Assembly (NCBI GenBank): GCA_942491415.1 | Contig: CALOAD010000014.1 | Span: 310,001 to 374,000 of the forward strand | DNA: 64,000 nt | Source: CALOAD01 sp942491415 | GTDB taxonomy: Bacteria; Cyanobacteriota; Vampirovibrionia; Gastranaerophilales; CALOAD01 | Reading direction: 5' to 3' | Shown: positions 52,971 to 60,304 of the stretch, in pieces | Position numbering within the stretch: position 1 is the stretch's first letter | Layout: each line of letters starts with the position of its first letter | Notes under the pieces: model-generated | The model's database searches: none | What the model saw: only the letters and a program-made list of their open reading frames with translations | What the model was told of the DNA's origin: nothing | Position numbers and translations under genes: made by a program

Positions 52971-53701
52971 TACCTTAAATTCATTGCCTGTTTTGATTTT
53001 TCAATTATTGTACTTGCAGGAAAATACCCTGTATTGAAAGAAAGGCATAATTTTGCGTTATCAATAGCTGATAAATAATTTTTATTTTCAAAATAATACT
53101 GTGCAATTAAATAATAGACCTCGGGATCATTAGAGATTAAATTCCTGCTTTTTTTATAAAAATCGAGGCATAACTCAGGATAGCCATTATTCATAAGGGC
53201 TCTACCTATAAATTTATAGGTCTCAATGTTTATATCTATCATTATATCTTCACAACTAATAAGGTTTTCAGCAAATTCCAGTTGCTTTGCTTTTAATAAA
53301 TAGCCTAAGTCATTTTCTAAAAAATTACGGATCTGAAAAAAAGTTGGAATCCTATCAAGACGAAGATTAATAAACCCAATTAACGCTCTACCCCATTGAA
53401 TCGCAGGCGTTTCCTTGGCTTTAGTCCAATAAAAATCTGCTTGCTTTTTATCACCCGATAAAAGCTCACTAAAGCCCGACTCGTAATGCAAATCAAGATC
53501 TTTATATAATCGTGCTGCTTTTTGATACTCACCTTTTTCAAAATAAGCTAGAGCTAAAAGTTTTTTTAGGTTAATATCTTCATTTATTGCCATTTGTTCA
53601 AGACTTTTAACCGTGTTAGAAATGTCCTTTTTCTGATAAATGTCCATTCTAAAACTATTGATCAATTTTCTTTTTTCGTCTTGTTTGTAAGTTAATGGCA
53701 T
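52949..53701 (-). CDS. TPR-like protein downstream of csrA
   Basis: A 250-aa soluble helical-repeat protein. TPR-like units occur at about 45-75 (LKKLLALAYFEKGEYQKAARLYKDLD) and 170-230 (RALMNNGYPELCLDFYKKSRNL, VYYLIAQYYFENKNYLSAIDNAKLCLSFN). No other domain is evident. It begins 7 nt after the csrA stop in the same direction, so it belongs to the fliW-csrA operon. Its C-terminal RYTDTKSL is encoded by the R2 repeat, suggesting that repeat insertion changed the original end. Confidence 0.75.
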   Translation of the reverse strand: MPLTYKQDEKRKLINSFRMDIYQKKDISNTVKSLEQMAINEDINLKKLLALAYFEKGEYQKAARLYKDLDLHYESGFSELLSGDKKQADFYWTKAKETPAIQWGRALIGFINLRLDRIPTFFQIRNFLENDLGYLLKAKQLEFAENLISCEDIMIDINIETYKFIGRALMNNGYPELCLDFYKKSRNLISNDPEVYYLIAQYYFENKNYLSAIDNAKLCLSFNTGYFPASTIIEKSKQAMNLRYTDTKSL

Positions 53702-53708
53702 AAAAAAT

Positions 53709-54008
53709 TTAATCGTTTTTAGGTGATTGTTTATTGAGTACTTTTACAAAATTGTTTACTTGAGGGTTATTCAATGATTTTTTCACCTCGAACATACTCA
53801 TTGCTTTATCTACATCACTCACACCCACATCTTTTCCTACTTTATTGGCTTTTTTAATTTCTTCATATATTTCTTCTCTATAAATAGAGACATCCCTAGG
53901 AGCTTTAACACCTATCTTTACACTATCACCACGTGTTTCCAGTATTACAACTTCTATATTATCGTTAATAATAAGCTTTTGACCGCTTTTTCTTGTTAGT
54001 ACCAGCAT
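53709..54008 (-). CDS. csrA: Carbon storage regulator CsrA with C-terminal extension
   Basis: An RNA-binding translational regulator. I choose the start at 54008 (MLVLTRKSGQ), preceded by AAGGGG and 4 nt after the fliW stop. The core, about residues 1-55, has MLVLTRKSGQKLIINDNIEVVILETRGDSVKIGVKAPRDVSIYREEIYEEI with conserved Arg6 and the I-G-x-x-A-P-x-x-V-x-V/I-x-R-x-E motif. The product is about 99 aa, longer than the usual 60-75. The extra C-terminus (SDVDKAMSMFEVKKSLNNPQVNNF) may contact FliW or RNA. It is coupled to fliW. Confidence 0.93.
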   Translation of the reverse strand: MLVLTRKSGQKLIINDNIEVVILETRGDSVKIGVKAPRDVSIYREEIYEEIKKANKVGKDVGVSDVDKAMSMFEVKKSLNNPQVNNFVKVLNKQSPKND

Positions 54009-54012
54009 ATCA

Positions 54013-54498
54013 CTACCCCTTATTTTCCGTATTTTCAACCGCTTCTTGTGGCTTGACTTCTTTTTTTATCGGATTCGAAAATAAACGGTATTTAACAGGA
54101 TATTTAATATCTGTTAAAATCAATTGCATCGATTTTTTATTATCTAAATTTATAACAACAGGTCCTGCAAGGTTTACAGTTGTATTTTGAGGACTCCCGT
54201 TAGGTATACTAACAATGTTCAGCGTCAAAAGATTTTCAGCATTTACAAGCTCAAGGTTTTTAGCCTCTTCTTCAGGTATAACAAACTGATAATCAATACC
54301 AAAAAGAGCCGGCACTGTAACAGGAAATGCAGTTTCTTTATCTTCTAAAGATTGTAACCACTTAAAAGGAGATTCTTCATTTTGATCAACAAGTGTGAAA
54401 TCTTTAAGTTGCTCATAACCCAGCAACGGTCGTTCAAAATGAAAAATTAAATCTTCACTTACTTCTATTTCGCCAAATCTGGTTGTTTGAATTTTCAT
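54013..54498 (-). CDS. fliW: Flagellar assembly factor FliW
   Basis: An about 161-aa protein starting MKIQTTRFGEIEVSEDLIFHFERPLLGYEQLKDFTLVD, the family opening. I place the start at 54498 with GGAAG upstream; a longer frame from 54555 lacks family support. It shows FKWLQSLEDKETAFPV and TLNIVSIPNGSPQNTTVNLAGPVVIN. FliW binds flagellin and CsrA in a partner switch that tunes flagellin translation. It sits directly before csrA. No flagellin or other flagellar gene is in the window. Confidence 0.93.
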   Translation of the reverse strand: MKIQTTRFGEIEVSEDLIFHFERPLLGYEQLKDFTLVDQNEESPFKWLQSLEDKETAFPVTVPALFGIDYQFVIPEEEAKNLELVNAENLLTLNIVSIPNGSPQNTTVNLAGPVVINLDNKKSMQLILTDIKYPVKYRLFSNPIKKEVKPQEAVENTENKG

Positions 54499-54589
54499 TA
54501 GATACTTCCAATTTTTTAATACTACTGTCCTTATGCTATTAAAGCATATTTTCAAAACAGATGACTACATCAATTGTATGAGTTTAGAC

Positions 54590-54620
54590 AAAAAAAAATT
54601 TGAGGCCGAGGCCTCAAATT
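54590..54620 (-). terminator. Terminator downstream of tRNA-Ser
   Basis: A near-perfect 11-bp stem (54597-54607 with 54610-54620) around GAGGCC/GGCCTC, followed on the minus strand by a long T-run (54590-54596). It lies 19 nt after the tRNA 3' end. Confidence 0.9.
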
Positions 54621-54638
54621 GGCTTTACACTTACAGAA

Positions 54639-54726
54639 AGGAGGAGGTGGGATTCGAACCCACGGTGCGCTACGAACGCACGACGGTTTTCAAGACCGCT
54701 CCGATAAACCACTCTGGCACTCCTCC
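54639..54726 (-). tRNA. tRNA-Ser (anticodon UGA)
   Basis: A class II tRNA read on the minus strand. The acceptor stem GGAGGAG pairs with CTCCTCC. The D arm has CAGAGTGGTTTATCGG, and the anticodon loop CTTGAAA has anticodon TGA (54690-54692). A long variable arm (GTGCGTTCGTAGCGCAC) and T arm GTGGG-TTCGAAT-CCCAC follow. CCA is not encoded. The discriminator base reads T, whereas serine tRNAs in bacteria normally carry G at 73. A TTGCAA/TATGAT promoter precedes it. Confidence 0.95.
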
Positions 54727-54743
54727 AGTTGGAATTGATTATT

Positions 54744-54771
54744 ATCATACCTAATAAATTTAATTTTGCAA
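54744..54771 (-). promoter_or_regulatory. Candidate promoter of tRNA-Ser
   Basis: On the minus strand TTGCAA (54771-54766), a 16-bp spacer and TATGAT (54749-54744) end 17 nt before the tRNA 5' end. Confidence 0.5.
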
Positions 54772-54883
54772 ATAGCATTTTATAGAAAATGCCTTAAATA
54801 TTACAAAATTTTATTTATTTAAATATCTGTAATATAATTTTACTGTAGACACCTCAGTTAAATGTGAGCTTTTAATAAATTAT

Positions 54884-55537
54884 ATGGAAAATAATTCAGA
54901 AAATTTTTCCGGTTTAGACTTTGATGAAAAACACTTTTTTATAGGCATTTCAATAAGTAATTCTTCTCAATACGATTCCGGTATTGCTATTATAAACAAA
55001 GATTTAGAACTTATAAGAATAGATAAATTTTATAGACTTAACGAGATAAAAGACTATCTTGAAAAATTTTCATGTAAAAAATCCTCTATTATTTGCGTTG
55101 ATCTGCCTAAAAATGCCGGTAATCTAACAGGCAAATGGCGTATTGAAGCTAAATATAATAAAACATTTAATGTAGGGGGCAATTATAATTCTACTCAAGA
55201 TTGGTCTGAAAGATTCAGTGATAGAGGAGCTGATCTTTGCGAAAACTTTAAAAAAGACGGTTTTGACATTTTTAGATATAATTGTTTTTTCACAAAAAAT
55301 ATTTTAGGATTAAGCCCCCCTTGTCGGTCTCGATCCTCGAATGCCTGCAAGGCACTTCAATCTATAATCAAAGAAAAGCTGGGAATATACGGATTTCCTT
55401 CTAACATGATACCTGCCTCAGGTTTGGATTCAGTTATTGGAGCATACATAGCAAGATCGGCGTTTTTAAACAAACAAAACAACAACTGCAAAATAATATC
55501 CCAACACAAAGATTTACCTGTATTAAGTACTATTTAG
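54884..55537 (+). CDS. DUF429-like RNase H-fold protein
   Basis: A 217-aa protein. The elements FFIGISISNSSQYDSGIAIIN, SSIICVDLPKNAG, SDRGADLCENFKKDGFDIFRYN and IPASGLDSVIGAYIARSAF recall the DUF429 family (predicted RNase H-like nucleases with acidic residues in strands 1 and 4 and a terminal D-x-x-x-A-Y helix). The first acidic residue is weaker than usual (GISISNS), so activity is doubtful. It stands alone, transcribed divergently from the tRNA-Ser gene. Confidence 0.5.
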   Translation: MENNSENFSGLDFDEKHFFIGISISNSSQYDSGIAIINKDLELIRIDKFYRLNEIKDYLEKFSCKKSSIICVDLPKNAGNLTGKWRIEAKYNKTFNVGGNYNSTQDWSERFSDRGADLCENFKKDGFDIFRYNCFFTKNILGLSPPCRSRSSNACKALQSIIKEKLGIYGFPSNMIPASGLDSVIGAYIARSAFLNKQNNNCKIISQHKDLPVLSTI

Positions 55538-55560
55538 CTTTATATTTAAATTATTTAAAC

Positions 55561-55860
55561 TTAGAAAATTTCTTTAGCCAGCTCTTTACATCTTTTTAAA
55601 ATTTGAGCAGAAAGTTCTTGTATTTTATTTAATTTGGGAAATTTACAGCTTTCTATTAAAACAATACCTGCACCGACTGTTTTACTTTTGGCAGTAATGT
55701 TATTTTTAGAAAAAATAAATTCATCGCTGGTAGCTCCGAGTTTTTTTAATTCTTTTTTTACTGCATTAATTGCTGTTTTTTGCCTACGATTAAGCCTACT
55801 AAAAGGATTTTTGGTAAATTTTACAATGGCGCAAAAAGATTGTTGATTAATTGTATTCAT
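55561..55860 (-). CDS. Orphan small basic protein with N-terminal SFCA motif
   Basis: A 99-aa unrecognised protein (QQSFCAIVKFTKNPFSRLNRRQKTAI...). Helix-strand-strand-helix character, Lys-rich, no signal peptide or membrane segment. The F-x-A at 9-11 echoes the TFGA start of the 26285-26734 gene, and both continue with a helix and a K-x-V/I strand. They may be divergent paralogues. It is convergent with the DUF429-like gene, with stops 23 nt apart. Confidence 0.55.
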   Translation of the reverse strand: MNTINQQSFCAIVKFTKNPFSRLNRRQKTAINAVKKELKKLGATSDEFIFSKNNITAKSKTVGAGIVLIESCKFPKLNKIQELSAQILKRCKELAKEIF

Positions 55861-55972
55861 TTTAAATTATTCACCGTTTATTATTGTTTTTGTTTTAAAA
55901 CAAATTAAAGTGTTTTTTAAACACTTTAAACATAAAGAACATTAAAATTGAAACATTTTTTAATAATTCAAG

Positions 55973-56983
55973 TTAAAAACTAATGAAGCTCAAAAACGAA
56001 TCCTTTATAACTTCAGCATGCAAAATAGTTTCAACAACTATAACACTAGCAGCCAAACCTATCGTAACCTTGGTAAAGTCTTTACCTATATGCTTCCATA
56101 CTTTTTTCTGACTTTTATGTCTAATCGAATGATAAATAGCAATCTCTCTACCGGCTAAAAGCCCCACAAAAACCCAGGTTGTACTCATTGGTATGTTGCT
56201 CATTTCTTTGAATACAAAAAGAATGACCGCATAAACGCAATCTATAATTGTAGCTGAGCGTATATCTTTAGTGTTTATTTTAAGCTTTACAATTTTTTGA
56301 ACTTCACCACCGCGGTTTAGCATCATAAAAGCAAGACCGATTACAAAAACAGCCTGAATTATCAAAAATTCCGGCAGCTCTATTTTCCTTGGCAAATAAA
56401 CAAATAAATTCGCAACGTCCTGCATTATCCATTGCGACCATAAAAAGCCTGTAGATGCCCATTTCGCTATAGTCCAATGAATTGATCTTTTTGCTTTTTT
56501 TCGACTTGTTTCAAGAAATCTTTTTTCTAAAGGCTTAGAAATTATAAAATACAAAATAATTGACGCAACAAAAGCTACCAAATATCCCAATACAGATTTT
56601 ATAATCATCATACTAAGAAGGGTACCTGTGCTAAAGATACTCAAGATTAAAAAAGTTGTACTAACCGGCATTCCAAACCTGGTAAGGAATAACAACACAA
56701 CAGGCGGTAGAACATGCCACCAATAAAAAGTACCCGCCCAAGGTATCCTATCAAGTCTTCCAAATGCTAAATCACCGTTGTTTACAATCCAACCATAAGT
56801 AAGTGTCATAACTAAAACAACGCTTGCAAAAGCCCATATCATCCATCTGGGTCTGTGCCTATTAGAGCTTATAAAAGTACCGAGTGTTTGAATTACGTCA
56901 TTTGATACACAAGAAAACAAAGCCAGCAAAAAGCCCGTTATCATAAATATTGTGCTCCACGTCAATTCTTGACCAAAAATCAT
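55973..56983 (-). CDS. PiT-family-like inorganic phosphate/sulfate permease
   Basis: A 336-aa polytopic protein with about nine to ten hydrophobic segments. Two internal signatures fit the PiT family: CVSNDVIQTLGTFISS (equivalent to the G-A/S-N-D-x-x-N...G-T motif), and the pair FGMPVSTTFLIL and NIPMSTTWVFVGLLAGRE (the PVSTT loop of each half). The usual second GAND motif is weak. It probably transports phosphate driven by cation symport. It stands alone upstream of the inverted-repeat element B. Confidence 0.75.
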   Translation of the reverse strand: MIFGQELTWSTIFMITGFLLALFSCVSNDVIQTLGTFISSNRHRPRWMIWAFASVVLVMTLTYGWIVNNGDLAFGRLDRIPWAGTFYWWHVLPPVVLLFLTRFGMPVSTTFLILSIFSTGTLLSMMIIKSVLGYLVAFVASIILYFIISKPLEKRFLETSRKKAKRSIHWTIAKWASTGFLWSQWIMQDVANLFVYLPRKIELPEFLIIQAVFVIGLAFMMLNRGGEVQKIVKLKINTKDIRSATIIDCVYAVILFVFKEMSNIPMSTTWVFVGLLAGREIAIYHSIRHKSQKKVWKHIGKDFTKVTIGLAASVIVVETILHAEVIKDSFLSFISF

Positions 56984-57118
56984 ATTAAATTTATCCTTTT
57001 TATTATTTTTACTCGGATACCCTAAGTCTAACTCAACAATCTGATTTTATTCAATAAATACTATGAAAATCTTTAAGTTGATACACTTTTTAATAAAAAA
57101 ATTGGTAGTAAGTAGTGA

Positions 57119-57772
57119 CTGATAACATATTTTATGTAATTTCTACAAAAGTTTATTTTATAAACTTTTAATAGAGCGTAATTTATTTTTGTAAGTTTTT
57201 TTAATGCCGACTTTAAATCTTTTCGTATTTTTACTTAACGAAGTGATGGACTAAAAACAAGCTGTATTGTTTGAATGAAGCTTTGCTGAGTGAGTTATAC
57301 AGCATTTTTTAGATTGTTATACTTTGATTTAACGAAGTTTAGTAAAATAGAAAAGTTTTACGGAGGCGAGTTTTTGTGGAGTTTTTTCTAAAAAAACTCC
57401 CCCTCGGAGAGAGTTGCACAGGTTTAAAGTCCGTGTTTATCACTTTGACAAGCAAAGCTGATAAACACTTACAGCAATAACATTCACTCAAAGAACTTCT
57501 ATAAAACTCTATTATAGTCAAATTTTTCTACCCGATAACATCCTTTTATTATTATTTTTTTGTTCTTTTTTTATTTATAGTTTGGTTTTAAGATTCGATT
57601 TTTTAACGCTTTTTTATTTTGCTTGTAGCTTTGTTTTGATTTAATCGAGTAGAAAAATTTTCCTTGAATATAGTTTTTTGAATTCTAATTCGCTCATTTA
57701 AAGTTTTTGAAAACCGCCTTGAAAACACGAAAAATTTAAAGATCTAACTTTTTACATAAAATATGTTATCAG
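57119..57772 (-). mobile_element. 654-bp non-coding element B with 21-bp terminal inverted repeats
   Basis: The ends are perfect 21-bp inverted repeats (57119-57139 and 57752-57772) with CTGATAA-N6-TTATGTAA. The right arm continues AAAAG as in element A. The core, read on the minus strand (about 57420 down to 57205), follows element A in order: CTCTCCGAGGGGG, a GGAGTTTTTT/AAAAAACTCC hairpin (57378-57400), CGCCTCCGTAAAAC, a GCTGTAT/ATACAGC hairpin (57261-57303), CGTTAAGTAAAAA and TTAAAGTCGGCATT. The extra 5' part (57425-57750) is not shared with A. No credible ORF is present. It fills most of the gene-free 56984-57850 interval. Confidence 0.7.
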
Positions 57773-57800
57773 TATTTGAATTAGCAATAAATTTACCACT

Positions 57801-57833
57801 AAAAAAAACGACCGCATTTGCAGTCGTTTTTTT
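57801..57833 (-). terminator. Terminator of rplI
   Basis: AAAAAAACGAC and GTCGTTTTTTT arms with a small inner GCA/TGC pair. It ends 18 nt after the rplI stop and is symmetrical enough to act both ways. Confidence 0.85.
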
Positions 57834-57850
57834 ATTAATTAATTATTTTT

Positions 57851-58387
57851 TTAAACTTCTTCTGTTGTCGATTCTTCTTCAACTTTTTCCTGTTCTTGGT
57901 TTTCAATAACTTCTTCTACCACTTCTTCTTTAATGATTTCAGAAGCTACAACAATAATAGGCATTGAAAAACTTACTTTTGAAGAAAGTTTTACTTTCAT
58001 TTGGTATTCACCAAGTTGGTTTATAGGATTATTAAGCCCTATATTTCTTCTATCTACTTCAACACCTGACTTTTCTAAAATTTCTTCAGCAAGTCTACGA
58101 GTTGTAATAGCTCCAAAAAGTTTTCCACTTTCACCGGACTTTGCTTGAAGCTCAAATTGCTCAAGCGATTGAATTTTTTCAGCTTTTACTAAAGCATCTT
58201 GATGAAGTTTTTCAGCTTTTGCTTTAATTCTTTCGATATTTCTTTCTCTATTTTTAAGAGCTCCCGGCGTTGCTACTTCTGCTGCACTTGAAGGTAAAAG
58301 ATAATTTCTCGCATACCCATTAGCTACTTCAACAACATCTCCGGCTTCACCCACTGATTCAACGTCTTTTCTAAGAATAACTTTCAT
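57851..58387 (-). CDS. rplI: Ribosomal protein bL9 with acidic C-terminal tail
   Basis: A 178-aa bL9. The N-domain has MKVILRKDVESVGEAGDVVEVANGYARNYLLPSSAAEVAT, the 23S-rRNA-binding signature. The long connecting helix and the C-domain follow (SGKLFGAITTRRLAEEIL, LGEYQMKVKLSSKVSFSMPIIV). Usual length is about 150, so the last 28 or so residues (EEVVEEVIENQEQEKVEEESTTEEV) are an acidic extension. rpsF, ssb and rpsR, common neighbours, are absent. Confidence 0.96.
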   Translation of the reverse strand: MKVILRKDVESVGEAGDVVEVANGYARNYLLPSSAAEVATPGALKNRERNIERIKAKAEKLHQDALVKAEKIQSLEQFELQAKSGESGKLFGAITTRRLAEEILEKSGVEVDRRNIGLNNPINQLGEYQMKVKLSSKVSFSMPIIVVASEIIKEEVVEEVIENQEQEKVEEESTTEEV

Positions 58388-58427
58388 TATTGCCTCCTAC
58401 GCATAATATATTCTCTTTAATCTTTAA

Positions 58428-58871
58428 TTATCTTTGGTTTTTGCATTTATACATGCCGATAACTTTGGCAAAATTGATTTCAAAACCTAATTTACTATAA
58501 AAATGTTTTTTTGTATACGAGGTGTATAACGTAACTAAAGATATACCACAATCATCAAGTTTAGTCAGCATAGAATTTACAATTAATTTTCCTACCCCAC
58601 AATTTTGCCAATCGGGTTTTACAGCCAAATCCCAAATAGTAGCATTAAAAACACCATCACCCGTAGCCCTGCCAATTCCTATAAGTTCTTTATCACTCCA
58701 GGCTGTTGTTACAATAAAACTATTTTCAAGCGATTTTTGAATCTTATCACAATCCCGATACGACCAGCCCACCGAAGAATAAAGCCTCTGAACTTTTTCG
58801 GGGCATACTATTTTGCTATGAATGATTTGAACATTCTCAATCTTTTTTTTAAAGCTTAAATTTTTGCTCAA
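58428..58871 (-). CDS. GNAT-family N-acetyltransferase
   Basis: A 147-aa GNAT domain. The acetyl-CoA loop is seen as DLAVKPDWQNCGVGKLIVNSMLTKL (Q-x-x-G-x-G), preceded by ELIGIGRATGDGVFNATIW. The C-terminal strand pair YTSYTKKHFYSKLGFEIN is also typical. The substrate is unknown. The reading frame appears to start with TTG (58869-58871). No upstream in-frame ATG was found, and the ribosome site is weak, so the exact start is uncertain. Confidence 0.85.
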   Translation of the reverse strand: MSKNLSFKKKIENVQIIHSKIVCPEKVQRLYSSVGWSYRDCDKIQKSLENSFIVTTAWSDKELIGIGRATGDGVFNATIWDLAVKPDWQNCGVGKLIVNSMLTKLDDCGISLVTLYTSYTKKHFYSKLGFEINFAKVIGMYKCKNQR

Positions 58872-58915
58872 TTTCTCATCAATTGTCGATCAAGAAGAGT
58901 TTTTTATTTTCTCAC

Positions 58916-60286
58916 TTAATCGTTACGTTTTTTTAACACAACAATTGATTCTATGTGATAGGTATGACAAAACATATCAACCGGTTGGGCATACTCGGGG
59001 ATAAACCCTTTTTCTTTAAGCAACAAAAGATCTCGAGCTAAAGTTGAAGGATTGCAACTCACATAAATAATATTCTTTTCGGTCAAATTAGCTAAAAGGT
59101 CTATTATTTCAGGGCTACAGCCTTTTCGAGGTGGATCTATTATTGAAACATCAAACTTTTTATCTTCTTTGACAAGCTGATCCATTATTAATTGAGCTTC
59201 TCCCTCTAAAAGCTCAATATTTTGAGCGTTATTAAATTTTATATTCTCTTTTGCGTCACTTACTGCCTGTGGATATTCTTCAATAGCTACAATTTTGGAA
59301 GCTATATCTTTCAACCAAATAGAAAAACTGCCCACACCTGAATAAGCATCAAGAATTGTAGGATTTTCAGTTCGATCTTCGATCATTTTTTTTACTGTAT
59401 TCATAATATTTACAGCACTTTTGGGGTTTACTTGAAAGAAACTACCCGCCGAAATTTTATATTTACATCCCTCAAGTTCTTCTGTTATATAGTCTTGACC
59501 GCAAAGAAGTTCAAATTTATCTCCCAATATTATGTTATTTTTTCTAACGTTAAAATTCGCTAACACACCTACTATATTTGAAAATTTGTTCTTTATTTCC
59601 TTTGCAAAATCTACCAGTCTTGGCGTTATTTTTTTGTCGTTTATGACAAAAATAATCAAAATTTCATTTTTTGATTGGCTATATCTATAGATAAAATGCC
59701 TAAAAAGCCCTTTGTTATTTCTTTCATTATAAGCTGTAAACTCGATCTCTTGCGCTCTTGTTTTGATAAATTCATTTATTTCATCAATAACAGAAGGTTG
59801 TATAGGACAATGTTTTATATTTACAACTTCATGAGTTCCTTTTTTATAATATCCTGCCAAAAACCTTTTTGAAACCTTGGTTTGCCTTGTCGGATATTGT
59901 ATTTTGCATCTAAAGTTCTTAATTTCAGGACTTGGAATGACTTCTTTTATTTCTATCTCTGTTTTACCTATTTTTATTAAATTATCTTTTACGATCTGTC
60001 TTTTTGCTTCCAACTGGCTTTTATAGTCTATGTGTTGCCACTGACAACCTCCACAGACATTCGCCAAGGCACAAAAAGGTTTAACCCTATCTTTTGAAGG
60101 AGTTATTATTTCTAAAATTTTACCTTTTGCGTAGTTTTTTTTGATCTGAGTAATCTCAACTTTTAAAAGATCTCCGATTGCTGAATCAGCCACAAAAACA
60201 GCCATGCCGGCATGTTTACCGAGACCTTCACCTCCAAAACACAAAGATTCTATATTTATTTCTATAACATCATTAATTTTCAACAT
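58916..60286 (-). CDS. 23S rRNA (uracil-5-)-methyltransferase, RlmD/RumA family
   Basis: A 456-aa RNA m5U methyltransferase. There is an N-terminal TRAM domain (about 1-60) and a [4Fe-4S] cysteine set (C72, C78, C81 in FCALANVCGGCQWQ, and a later Cys in KHCPIQPS). The SAM domain has LDAYSGVGSFSIWL, SIIDPPRKGCSPEI and the catalytic YVSCNPSTLARD. In E. coli the orthologue methylates U1939; some homologues (RlmCD) modify two sites, so the precise target is not certain. It follows folP by 18 nt and is in the same operon. Confidence 0.93.
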   Translation of the reverse strand: MLKINDVIEINIESLCFGGEGLGKHAGMAVFVADSAIGDLLKVEITQIKKNYAKGKILEIITPSKDRVKPFCALANVCGGCQWQHIDYKSQLEAKRQIVKDNLIKIGKTEIEIKEVIPSPEIKNFRCKIQYPTRQTKVSKRFLAGYYKKGTHEVVNIKHCPIQPSVIDEINEFIKTRAQEIEFTAYNERNNKGLFRHFIYRYSQSKNEILIIFVINDKKITPRLVDFAKEIKNKFSNIVGVLANFNVRKNNIILGDKFELLCGQDYITEELEGCKYKISAGSFFQVNPKSAVNIMNTVKKMIEDRTENPTILDAYSGVGSFSIWLKDIASKIVAIEEYPQAVSDAKENIKFNNAQNIELLEGEAQLIMDQLVKEDKKFDVSIIDPPRKGCSPEIIDLLANLTEKNIIYVSCNPSTLARDLLLLKEKGFIPEYAQPVDMFCHTYHIESIVVLKKRND

Positions 60287-60304
60287 TTTATTCTCAACTT
60301 ATTA

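Noticed and set aside
54499..54555. Longer fliW frame starting at 54555
   Set aside because: Family members start at the MKIQTTRFGEI position, which has a GGAAG site just upstream.
57339..57521. 60-codon frame inside element B
   Set aside because: It crosses the conserved hairpins and has no ribosome site or homology; it is a chance frame in structured non-coding DNA.
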